A stretch of DNA of 54,733 bases from NCBI GenBank assembly GCA_946186125.1, contig CAMHLZ010000024.1, positions 1 through 54,733 on the forward strand, written 5' to 3'. The notes beneath the pieces are model-generated. The model made no database searches, was not told where the DNA came from, and saw only the letters and a list, made by a program, of their open reading frames with translations. Position numbers and translations under genes: made by a program. This DNA comes from an uncultured Lachnospira sp. (GTDB lineage: Bacteria > Bacillota > Clostridia > Lachnospirales > Lachnospiraceae). Every line of letters starts with the position of its first letter. Within the stretch, counting starts at the first letter, position 1. Positions 9,478-17,487 of this stretch are shown piece by piece.

Positions 9478-10221
9478 TTAGTAATGAATACTATAATTAA
9501 AATTGTAATTCTCACCAAAGTAGTTTGCCCAGTATGTGTTTCCATTTACCTGATAGCAGATTGCATACTCGAAATCTTCAGAATTCTGGAGTGATTCGAG
9601 TGAAAGTATTGTAGTCCATGTCTCTGTTCCATCATTATTTGTGTTGCTATAATAAAGTGACTGATCTGCATATGTATTCCATCCGTCCGTAGTATATCTT
9701 ACAAATACATTCTTATCATAAGCATAGTTCTGAAGAACTGCATTTATCTGATAATTACGCATACTACGCAAGCAACTCATTCTTTCCGCTGAAACAGGGG
9801 CTGTACCTATTACTTTTACGCCATGATAATCGTTACCATTATTGTTATCCCATATCGTTTCACCGTCAGCATCATATCTGATTACATACTGACCATTATA
9901 ACTTGTAAAATCTGCTTTCCAAATCTTTGAACCATCCTCAAGTGTTGTCACATATTCTGCCTGTGCATCACACCAGCCAAGTGTTGGCATATAAAGATAA
10001 TGAACTGATACTTTCTGACTAATCGCATTATCAGTTGTCCTTATAAATACTTCATAGGTACTAATACCTTGTCTTGTAAATGTTCTTCCCGATGAATACA
10101 TACTCACCTTATCTGTTGCTGCACTTACCGTAGTAACTGATGTTATTAAAAATATACCTATCGCTACTGCTAAAGCCAATACAATTGCATTAACTTTATT
10201 CTTTATGAAATTTTGTTTCAT
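9478..10221 (-). CDS. Secreted tandem CBM21-type starch-binding protein (copy B)
   Basis: A 247-residue protein: a signal peptide ending VSA-ATD (about residue 35), then two CBM21-like repeats and nothing else. Repeat 1 (about 40-135) ends YVIRYDADGETIWDNNNGNDY. Repeat 2 (about 150-245) has VFVRYTTDGWNTY, then FEYAICYQVNG and YWANYFGENY. These are the strand and aromatic signatures of CBM21, which binds starch or glycogen. No catalytic domain and no anchor are visible. It has exactly the same length as the upstream gene at 10304-11047 and is clearly its tandem duplicate. It is probably cotranscribed with that gene. It sits inside an otherwise conserved comE-holA-rpsT neighbourhood, suggesting lineage-specific insertion. 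Confidence 0.8.
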   Translation of the reverse strand: MKQNFIKNKVNAIVLALAVAIGIFLITSVTTVSAATDKVSMYSSGRTFTRQGISTYEVFIRTTDNAISQKVSVHYLYMPTLGWCDAQAEYVTTLEDGSKIWKADFTSYNGQYVIRYDADGETIWDNNNGNDYHGVKVIGTAPVSAERMSCLRSMRNYQINAVLQNYAYDKNVFVRYTTDGWNTYADQSLYYSNTNNDGTETWTTILSLESLQNSEDFEYAICYQVNGNTYWANYFGENYNFNYSIHY

Positions 10222-10266
10222 TTAGACTTTCTCCGTTTTTATATATAAATCGTATTAACATTGCAG

Positions 10267-10288
10267 AAGGACTATCTGCTAAGATAGT
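10267..10288 (-). other. Intercistronic hairpin between the CBM21 genes
   Basis: An inverted repeat GGACTATCT/AGATAGTCC lies in the 82-base gap between the two paralogs. It lacks a good T tract on the minus strand. A partial terminator or mRNA-stabilising hairpin is more likely than a full stop. Confidence 0.5.
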
Positions 10289-10303
10289 CCCTCATTAAAT
10301 CAA

Positions 10304-11047
10304 TTAGTGATGAATACAATCACTAAAATTATAGTTAGCACCAAATTTATTTGCCCAGTATGTGTTTCCATTTGCCTGATAGCAAATTGCATACTCGAAA
10401 TCTTCGCTATTTTCAACTGTTCCAAGTGAAACTGTTGTAGTCCAGTTCTCTGTTCCATCATCATTTGTCTTGTCATAAGCAAGAGCTGCATCATGGTATG
10501 TATTCCATCCGTCTGTAGTGTATCTTACAAATACGTTCTTGTTATAAGCAAAATTCTTAAGAACTGCACCTATTTTGTAATTGTTGTAATCATACTGATA
10601 ACCGTATCTTAAAGCTTCAATTGCTGCAGAACCGATTAACTCTGATTTATTGTAGTTGTGTCCGTCATTGTTATCCCAGATTGTCTCGCCGTCAGCTTCA
10701 TACTTGATTACATACTGACAATCCATGCTTGGGAAATATGCACTCCAAATCTTTGAACCATCACTAAGTGTAGTTACATATGTAGCTGTTGTATCCTGCC
10801 AGCCAACTGTAGACATGTAAAAGTAGTGTACAGTTACATTCTGGTCTACTGCATTATCATTTGTTCTGATATATACTTTATATGAAGTAATACCATATTT
10901 AGAAAAATCTGGTGAAATAGAATAAAGGCTTACTCTATCCGTTGCTGCACTTGCTGTAGTAGCTGATGTTATAAATAATACACCAATTGCCAATGCTAAT
11001 GCAAAAAATGTTGCTACAATTTTGTTCATTCTGCTAGTTTGTTTCAT
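10304..11047 (-). CDS. Secreted tandem CBM21-type starch-binding protein (copy A)
   Basis: A 247-residue protein with signal peptide (ends SA-ATD) and two CBM21-like repeats, paralogous to the next gene along nearly its whole length. Key motifs: VIKYEADGETIWDNNDG in repeat 1, and VFVRYTTDGWNTY, FEYAICYQANG and YWANKFG in repeat 2. I chose ATG 11047 over an upstream in-frame ATG at 11077. GGAGG lies just upstream of 11047, and this start makes the two paralogs identical in length. Promoter at 11144-11172. Function inferred: extracellular alpha-glucan binding without catalysis. Confidence 0.8.
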   Translation of the reverse strand: MKQTSRMNKIVATFFALALAIGVLFITSATTASAATDRVSLYSISPDFSKYGITSYKVYIRTNDNAVDQNVTVHYFYMSTVGWQDTTATYVTTLSDGSKIWSAYFPSMDCQYVIKYEADGETIWDNNDGHNYNKSELIGSAAIEALRYGYQYDYNNYKIGAVLKNFAYNKNVFVRYTTDGWNTYHDAALAYDKTNDDGTENWTTTVSLGTVENSEDFEYAICYQANGNTYWANKFGANYNFSDCIHH

Positions 11048-11143
11048 TTTGTCTTCCTCCATTTTATGATTATACATACTTTGCCCTGTAAAGTTACATT
11101 GATATCATAATATATATTATTTTGTAACATCGAGAGCATAATC

Positions 11144-11172
11144 ATACTAACAGATTAGAAACAAAAGGTCAA
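11144..11172 (-). promoter_or_regulatory. Promoter of the CBM21 gene pair
   Basis: On the minus strand TTGACC (11167-11172), 17 bases and TAGTAT (11144-11149). This predicts a leader of about 90 bases to the 11047 start. Confidence 0.6.
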
Positions 11173-11265
11173 GTTTTTTTTATAGTTTTTTTCTTATTCT
11201 GTCATTATGTCACTTTTTCAATAATTATATAGCATATTTTCGTCACTATTACCAATGATTTTTCA

Positions 11266-12957
11266 TTAAAAATCCTCTATTTTATCCAGAAAGCTCTTAA
11301 ACTCTTCTTTTGCACTTTCTATTATACCGTTATCGTATGTATTCAATGCCTTCTCATATCTATGGAGTGCCTGTTCAATATATATTCTGTCATCGCCAAG
11401 ACTTTCCTCATACAGACGCTCACCTCTTAGTAAAAGATACTTATTTTCTTCCCTGTCACGCGGATGAATCTTTAAGTATGATAATGTTTCAAATCTTTGA
11501 CGTATTTCTTCATCTGTCATGTCAACATCCGTTCCCTTAAATACCTGATTAATTATTTCTCCCGTTGACACCACTTTCACCTCTACTTCAAGCATCGAAT
11601 TGATATCATATGTATACGTAACATCAACCGCTTCCTCGCCAGCTTTTTTAGCAGGTATGTTAACTTCAATTTCTCCAAGCAAAAGATTATTTGCCGCAAT
11701 TCTGCTTTCACCCTGTAAAACGTTAATATTCAATTTTTTCTGATTATCATTTACAGTATACAGCCGTTCAGTCCTGCTAGTCGGAATAACCGTGTTCCGT
11801 TCAATAATTGGACAAAATATACCATGCTCGAATTTTCCCTTTTCCCACTCTCTTACTACTTCAGTTCCAAGTGTAAACGGACAAACATCAGTCAGAATAA
11901 CTTCTTTTATAGATTCTCTTCGCTCTTTCATTGCTGCCTGAATTGCCGCACCAAGTGCTACTGCCTCGTCCGGGTTTACCGATATATCCGGAAGCATTTT
12001 AAACAGACGTCCGACAAATTTTCTTAATATAGGACTTTTAGTTGCGCCGCCTACCAGCACAACTTTATCTATGTCTGAAAGTTTTATATGTGCATCACTC
12101 AGACTTCTTTTTACAGGCTTTCTGATTTTCTCAAATAAGTCCGCACATTCTCTTTCATATGTCGCTACATCAATGTTCATTTCATATATTTTATCATTTA
12201 TCCTGCACTTCATTGATGATACTCTGCCATCAGAAAATCCTATTTTACACTTATCTGCCTGTTTGTGTATGTGACGCATTGTTTTTTCATCAATCGCAGA
12301 TCTGTCCAATTCTTTAAATCTTTCAAAAAAGATATCTTCTATCACATTTGTAAAATCTTCACCACCAAGATAATTATCTCCTGCTACAGCCCTGACCTCG
12401 AGTATCTGATCAAAAAGCTCAAGCACTGATACATCAAATGTACCACCTCCCAGATCAAATACCAGAAATCTCGCATGATTCTCACTTCCATATAAACCAT
12501 ACGCTATTGCCGCAGCCGTTGGCTCGCTTATAATTCGTTCCACCTTAAGGCCAGCCAGTTCGCCTGCTCTTTTCGTTGCTTTTCTTCTTGCATCATTAAA
12601 ATATGCCGGCACACTTATGACTGCCTCTGTCACTTCCTCTCCGAGGAAATGCTCTGCATCTTCTTTAAGGCTTCTTAGTACGAATGAAGACAACTCTTCA
12701 GCCGTAAAATTTTTTCCCGTTAAAGAGTACACTTTTTTACTTCCCATATCTCTCTTAAATACAGATGCCGTACTCTCTGGATATAACAGTCCTCTTTCCA
12801 CGGCTGTATCTCCAACATAAATCTGTCCTTTTTCATCAATGCTTACTACAGATGGTGTAAGATTTTTACCTAATCTGTTTGGTATAATCTTAGGACCATC
12901 CTCGGTATAATATGCTATAAGACTATTAGTCGTTCCCAGGTCAATTCCTACCATCAT
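11266..12957 (-). CDS. hscC: Hsp70 chaperone of the HscC type
   Basis: A 563-residue Hsp70, shorter than DnaK (about 610). It keeps the nucleotide-binding domain (GIDLGTTNS at 4-12, DLGGGTFDVS near 195, VGGATKSP near 310) and the substrate-binding domain. The C-terminal lid is short, and the HscC-like segment LSYLKIHPRDREENK is present. HscC is a specialised ATP-driven chaperone which in E. coli works with the J proteins DjlB and DjlC. Here the gene lies 30 bases after a J-like/TPR protein, so the two are very probably a chaperone pair. RBS GGAAGG precedes an ATGATG start. It is the last gene of the comEA-to-hscC minus-strand run. Client proteins are unknown. Confidence 0.88.
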   Translation of the reverse strand: MMVGIDLGTTNSLIAYYTEDGPKIIPNRLGKNLTPSVVSIDEKGQIYVGDTAVERGLLYPESTASVFKRDMGSKKVYSLTGKNFTAEELSSFVLRSLKEDAEHFLGEEVTEAVISVPAYFNDARRKATKRAGELAGLKVERIISEPTAAAIAYGLYGSENHARFLVFDLGGGTFDVSVLELFDQILEVRAVAGDNYLGGEDFTNVIEDIFFERFKELDRSAIDEKTMRHIHKQADKCKIGFSDGRVSSMKCRINDKIYEMNIDVATYERECADLFEKIRKPVKRSLSDAHIKLSDIDKVVLVGGATKSPILRKFVGRLFKMLPDISVNPDEAVALGAAIQAAMKERRESIKEVILTDVCPFTLGTEVVREWEKGKFEHGIFCPIIERNTVIPTSRTERLYTVNDNQKKLNINVLQGESRIAANNLLLGEIEVNIPAKKAGEEAVDVTYTYDINSMLEVEVKVVSTGEIINQVFKGTDVDMTDEEIRQRFETLSYLKIHPRDREENKYLLLRGERLYEESLGDDRIYIEQALHRYEKALNTYDNGIIESAKEEFKSFLDKIEDF

Positions 12958-12987
12958 TTTTTGTACCTTCCTTTTCCGGTTGTTTTA

Positions 12988-15900
12988 TCAGTCTAAAATT
13001 TTTAATGCCATAGTTATTTCATCATCGCCGCTATTTCTTCTAAGTGCCTCTTTAAAATATTCATATGCTTTTACTTTATCACCTTTTTCCATGTAATAAT
13101 ATCCAAGATACATGCTGCTTTCATAACACTCGGCATGCTGACACGTACAGCATTTATAGCAATTATCCATGTCTTTAAAATATTGATAAGCTTTTTCAGT
13201 TTCACCTGCACATAAATATACAATTGCAATTTCTCCTAATCTTGCCGGTCTGTATTGCGGGAAACTTATATAGTCATCGATTGAATATGGCATATTTTCA
13301 TAAAAATATTTAAATGCATTATTCGCCGTTTCTTTTGCAGCTCCACGCTGACCCATCAGGAAATAACATTTTGCAATTTGTGTTAAGCAGCCAAATACTG
13401 CATGTCTGCCGGATACCATATCCACTGCCATTTTATAATACTCAACTGCCAACTCAGGTTGAACGAGATTATAAAGACAGAATTTAGCGATACTTATAGT
13501 CACTTCATATGTATATTCAAAATTCTTTCCTAATTTTTTCTTTAAAAAACTTATTATTTTATTCTTTTTGTTCAGATTCTTACCCTTTTTGTGGGAAACA
13601 CACAAAACACTGTATACATAATCGTCATCATCAGGATATTTTTCATATGCCTCTTCTGCTTCATCAAATCTTCCGGTCATTTCGTATATATTCCCTATCT
13701 CTGCCCATATCCAGATTCTCTCCGGAAACAGCTCGATTTCTTTTTTGTAGTAATAGATTGCATCATCAAAGTTTTTTAGTATCTGATGACAATTCGCCAT
13801 GTTGTGATATGGCAGATATTCACGTTCTTTCGCACATTCCATTGATTTTTCAAAGCATTCCATAGCCTTTTTAATATCGTTTTTATACTTGTAACAACAT
13901 CCAAGATTATTCCATGCAGCCCAATCATCAGGTTCGGTCTCACTTACTGACCTGAAATCTGCCATTGCCGGTTCAAGGTTATACATATGCATATACATAA
14001 GACCTCTGTTAATCCTGTTATATGGAGTATCTTCTTCTTCCAACTGGACATTGCTAAGATTAACCGCTTTATCATACAATTCTTTTTTATATGTACTCTG
14101 ATATTTATACCAGCTGTAATCAGCAATTTTTTCACAGACATCTCTGTATGTAGATGTCGCTGAATATTCCAATGACTTCTCATACATTTCCATTGCTTTC
14201 TCAATTTTTCCCAGTTTTTCGTAGCATGCCGCCAAATTGTAATAATATGCCGGTGCATTACAATATTCTTTTTCTGCTGACTGATATTCGTTAATGGCAT
14301 CTTCATATCTTCCCATGCTGGCATATATATCCCCCTGAACCATACGGTACTGCATTCTGTCCGGGTTTTCATTTATAATCTTTTTTGTCTTGTCACAGGC
14401 ATTAATAAAATCATCATTATACCAGTATAAAAGTGCCAATTCATAATCAATCTCAGTTTTATCCTCTATATCACAGCCTTTTTCATCCAAATCCGTTCTT
14501 AACCTTTCAATCTCTGATATCAATGCAATTCTCTCATCATTATTATTTGAAAGTACACGTCGAATTCTTACATCAAGAAGTTTGGTATTCGGAGAAAACT
14601 TAATATTTCTTTCCTTAGCTTCTTCGAGTACTTTTGAAGCATCTTCATACATTCCAAAATCATAGTAAACCTTCGCTGCAAAGTAATAAGGCTTATAAAA
14701 ATCCGGATAAATCATGACTGCAGTATGGTAGTCATCAATTACCTGCTTAAAACTTTCTAACTTATAGCATGCTTCCTGTCTCATAACATATGCAGGGAAA
14801 AAATTAGGATTCTTTTCAATAATCTCATCACAGATAGCTGCTGCTTTATCGTAATCTTTCTTTTCCAGACAGATACTAACCATAAACTGTTTAAATTCCG
14901 TTACCGAATCCATTGACTTCGAATTTTCAATTGCCAGATTTAAATACTTTTCAGCCTGTTCATAATCATTTAATTCAAAGTAGCAAATTGCAATAAAGTG
15001 GTAAGCGTCCGGTTTTCTTGCCAGTCTTTTTTTGATTTTTTCTGTACCGTCATCTACTTCCCCACATATTTTTTCAAGCCACTTTTTCAGCCAAGGAAGT
15101 GCCTCTTCGTATTTTTCGGCATAGAACAACGCTCTCGCATACAAATTACAATAACCATAACTGTATTCCGAATCTTCTTCAAGAGATTTTACATATTCAA
15201 TACACTCCTCTATCCTGTCATTTTGAAGGAGACACCACCCTAGCTCAAGTTTCATTTCATAAAGCGGCATTCTTTCATCAGGTATTCCTTTATCTATAAT
15301 ATCTTTGAATTCTACACATAGTTTTTCATTGATATTCTTCATACAGGCAGCTAATTCTTCATTACCACTATAATCATCAAGCATTTCAAGTGCATCTTCC
15401 TTTGCCTCCCAGTATTTATTTTGTGAAATAAGATAACGAATATTTCCTAATCCTGACATGAAATTTTTAGGATTCTTCTTCAAAAGTATTTTCCATATCG
15501 CATGGGCTTTATCTTTATCACCACTTTCCCATATCGCAGATGCAACAAACTGCATTACATATTCGTTATCCGGACATTTATTCTCAAGATATTCCGCAAT
15601 AGGTTTCGCTTTTTCAAAATCCTTCATTGCAACATATACTTTCATTCGCTCTACATCTTCGTATGGATGATACAAATTATATACTGACAATGCATTTATA
15701 TTCTGTAATGCCGATTCTGTTTTACCACTGTCAATCTCTTCTTTGCAGTCAAAATATTCTTTGAGATATTTATCTCCACAATCTCTTTTTCCATCAGGAT
15801 TTATGTATTCAAACATGCTGTAATCTATAAACGTTGGGTTATCAATATAGAACTCTATATAGTCTATATAGTTTTGCGGAAACTGTTGTTTCAGACTTTC

Positions 15901-16341
15901 ACTGTCCTGTTTAATATAAAATGTCTCATCAATTATTTTAAATACTTCGTGAGAAAGATTAGAATGATCCATCATATAAATTAGCAGCTTATTTCTAGCA
16001 TCTATTGAAGTATCTATACCCTCACATATTTCATCTGAAAATATTTCTCTCCACTTATCCGTGTCACCTCTTAAATCCATATCATTATAGCATTCTTCAA
16101 CCTTAGCCATCCAAATGTCAAGTTGAGACTTCTCACCTGCAGCACTATTTCCTTCATTCGCATTCTTTGTCTTTATATATACAAGTGCTTCCTCATATGC
16201 AGCCCTTAATTGTTTGAATTCTTCCGGTTTATCTTCAGGGTTAGTATTCTTTAATTGTGTCATATAAGCCTGTCTTATAACCTTTTCATCCGTCGTCTCT
16301 TCAATTCCTAATACATAAAAAATCTTTTCTATTTCCATCAT
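12988..16341 (-). CDS. Large J-like domain/TPR protein, probable HscC partner
   Basis: A 1117-residue cytoplasmic protein with no signal or membrane segment. Residues 1-60 resemble a J domain: helix II, then a loop, then FKQLRAAYEEAL as helix III. The invariant HPD is replaced by NPE (34-36). From about residue 200 to the C-terminus it is built of roughly 20 tetratricopeptide-like helical hairpins with many Tyr, such as AYYYNLAACYEKLGKIEKAMEMYEKSLEYS, here broken as AYYYNLAACYEK then LGKIEKAMEMYEKSLEYS. TPRs bind protein tails, so it may collect clients for the adjacent HscC. The start overlaps the holA stop by four bases (ATGA), which implies translational coupling. Function is inferred from context and domain type. 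The degenerate HPD might abolish canonical Hsp70 stimulation. Confidence 0.75.
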   Translation of the reverse strand: MMEIEKIFYVLGIEETTDEKVIRQAYMTQLKNTNPEDKPEEFKQLRAAYEEALVYIKTKNANEGNSAAGEKSQLDIWMAKVEECYNDMDLRGDTDKWREIFSDEICEGIDTSIDARNKLLIYMMDHSNLSHEVFKIIDETFYIKQDSESLKQQFPQNYIDYIEFYIDNPTFIDYSMFEYINPDGKRDCGDKYLKEYFDCKEEIDSGKTESALQNINALSVYNLYHPYEDVERMKVYVAMKDFEKAKPIAEYLENKCPDNEYVMQFVASAIWESGDKDKAHAIWKILLKKNPKNFMSGLGNIRYLISQNKYWEAKEDALEMLDDYSGNEELAACMKNINEKLCVEFKDIIDKGIPDERMPLYEMKLELGWCLLQNDRIEECIEYVKSLEEDSEYSYGYCNLYARALFYAEKYEEALPWLKKWLEKICGEVDDGTEKIKKRLARKPDAYHFIAICYFELNDYEQAEKYLNLAIENSKSMDSVTEFKQFMVSICLEKKDYDKAAAICDEIIEKNPNFFPAYVMRQEACYKLESFKQVIDDYHTAVMIYPDFYKPYYFAAKVYYDFGMYEDASKVLEEAKERNIKFSPNTKLLDVRIRRVLSNNNDERIALISEIERLRTDLDEKGCDIEDKTEIDYELALLYWYNDDFINACDKTKKIINENPDRMQYRMVQGDIYASMGRYEDAINEYQSAEKEYCNAPAYYYNLAACYEKLGKIEKAMEMYEKSLEYSATSTYRDVCEKIADYSWYKYQSTYKKELYDKAVNLSNVQLEEEDTPYNRINRGLMYMHMYNLEPAMADFRSVSETEPDDWAAWNNLGCCYKYKNDIKKAMECFEKSMECAKEREYLPYHNMANCHQILKNFDDAIYYYKKEIELFPERIWIWAEIGNIYEMTGRFDEAEEAYEKYPDDDDYVYSVLCVSHKKGKNLNKKNKIISFLKKKLGKNFEYTYEVTISIAKFCLYNLVQPELAVEYYKMAVDMVSGRHAVFGCLTQIAKCYFLMGQRGAAKETANNAFKYFYENMPYSIDDYISFPQYRPARLGEIAIVYLCAGETEKAYQYFKDMDNCYKCCTCQHAECYESSMYLGYYYMEKGDKVKAYEYFKEALRRNSGDDEITMALKILD

Positions 16342-17342
16342 GTCCTCTTTTCTTTACTTGTTTTTTTGCTAAATTTTATCAATAACATTTCTACTCCGGA
16401 CTTTTCATTTAAACGTCCGTTTTTAATATCTTCCTCCACATCCAATGATTCTTTTATTGCATTCATGATGAACCTGTGTGAGAAATTGCTGCATTGCTTA
16501 ACTGCACTTCCCACTATGAATGGCGCCATCCCCAGTTTTGATGCGATATCTTTTGTAGAGTATCCCTGTGCTGCCAGTTCTTTTACCTGAAGCATTATAT
16601 TAAATTGTCTTGATATCATGTACAATATCCGCATTGGCTGCTCCCTTGTATTTATCAGATCATAATATAATTCCAGGGTCTCTTTCTGTTTTCGCTCGCC
16701 CATTGCATCTATCATAGCAAATATTTTTCCATTTATCTCCGGACAACATACTGCATCAATGTCACTTATCTCAATTACTTCCCTGTCCATTGTGTAGCAA
16801 AAAAGTTTTTCTAATTCAGTATCAACTTTCTCCATATCATTGCCGGTTGCTGCAAGAAGATAATCCATAACTGTTTTTGTAATCTTTTTTTCTTCTTTTC
16901 CAATCCTGCCAAGTACCCATTTTGTCAGTTCGGCAGTCTTTGGATGATTACATTCACACACATATCCTGAGCTTTTTATTGTTTTATATATTTTACTTCT
17001 CTTATCGATATCATTTTCAAATATAACCAGACACGCTGTTTCCGGAATATTTGATTTCAGGTATGTAATAAATTTATCATCTGCTGCTTTTACAATCCCT
17101 GTATTCTCTAGTATTATCAATCTTTTATCAGCAAAAAAAGGCATCGTGTCACACATGTTTATTACTTCCTTAAGTTCAGGTACTTTTCCTGAAAAGACGG
17201 AACAATTCATATTATCTGCATCTCCAACAACAGACTTTATGAATGTTTTTTTTATACTTCTAATCAAATACTTTTCTTCACCATATATAAGATATACCTT
17301 TTTAAGACATCCTCCGGATATATCCTGCTTAATGTTTTTCAT
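16338..17342 (-). CDS. holA: DNA polymerase III delta subunit
   Basis: A 334-residue clamp-loader delta subunit. Markers are an N-terminal YLIYGEEKYLIRSIKK, then MPFFADKRLIILEN. Further along are TGNDMEKVDTELEKL and the C-terminal helical domain REQPMRILYMISRQFN. It opens the beta sliding clamp in the replicative clamp loader. Position after comEC is conserved in Firmicutes. Its ribosome site belongs to the dispersed intercistronic element at 17343-17487. It overlaps the J-like protein gene downstream. Confidence 0.93.
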   Translation of the reverse strand: MKNIKQDISGGCLKKVYLIYGEEKYLIRSIKKTFIKSVVGDADNMNCSVFSGKVPELKEVINMCDTMPFFADKRLIILENTGIVKAADDKFITYLKSNIPETACLVIFENDIDKRSKIYKTIKSSGYVCECNHPKTAELTKWVLGRIGKEEKKITKTVMDYLLAATGNDMEKVDTELEKLFCYTMDREVIEISDIDAVCCPEINGKIFAMIDAMGERKQKETLELYYDLINTREQPMRILYMISRQFNIMLQVKELAAQGYSTKDIASKLGMAPFIVGSAVKQCSNFSHRFIMNAIKESLDVEEDIKNGRLNEKSGVEMLLIKFSKKTSKEKRT

Positions 17343-17487
17343 ATACTAATCTCCATTCCGAGTACTTTGTGCGAAGAAGCGCACGTGAAATTCGCGAAGG
17401 CGATTTCTCGTGTCACATCTGAGCTATTTGGGCTCGGCACAAATAGCCGTGTGAAAAATTATATATCAATATAATTTTTCACACTAT
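17343..17487 (-). repeat. Dispersed intercistronic element, copy 1 (comEC-holA gap)
   Basis: Read on the minus strand the element contains: GATAGTGTG-like start, a 15-bp hairpin (arms 17449-17463 and 17470-17484), a second hairpin CTATTTG/CAAATAG, variable GC-rich sequence, then CGGAATGGAGATTAGT ending 2 bases before the holA start. The comEC stop codon (17479-17481) lies inside the first hairpin. The GGAG is the holA ribosome site. A close relative is at 39921-40033, with shorter ones at 33290-33364 and 28722-28744. Confidence 0.85.

Noticed and set aside
13944-14372. 142-residue minus-strand frame
   Set aside because: It lies in an alternative frame inside the TPR protein, which has clear domain content and full-length coding.
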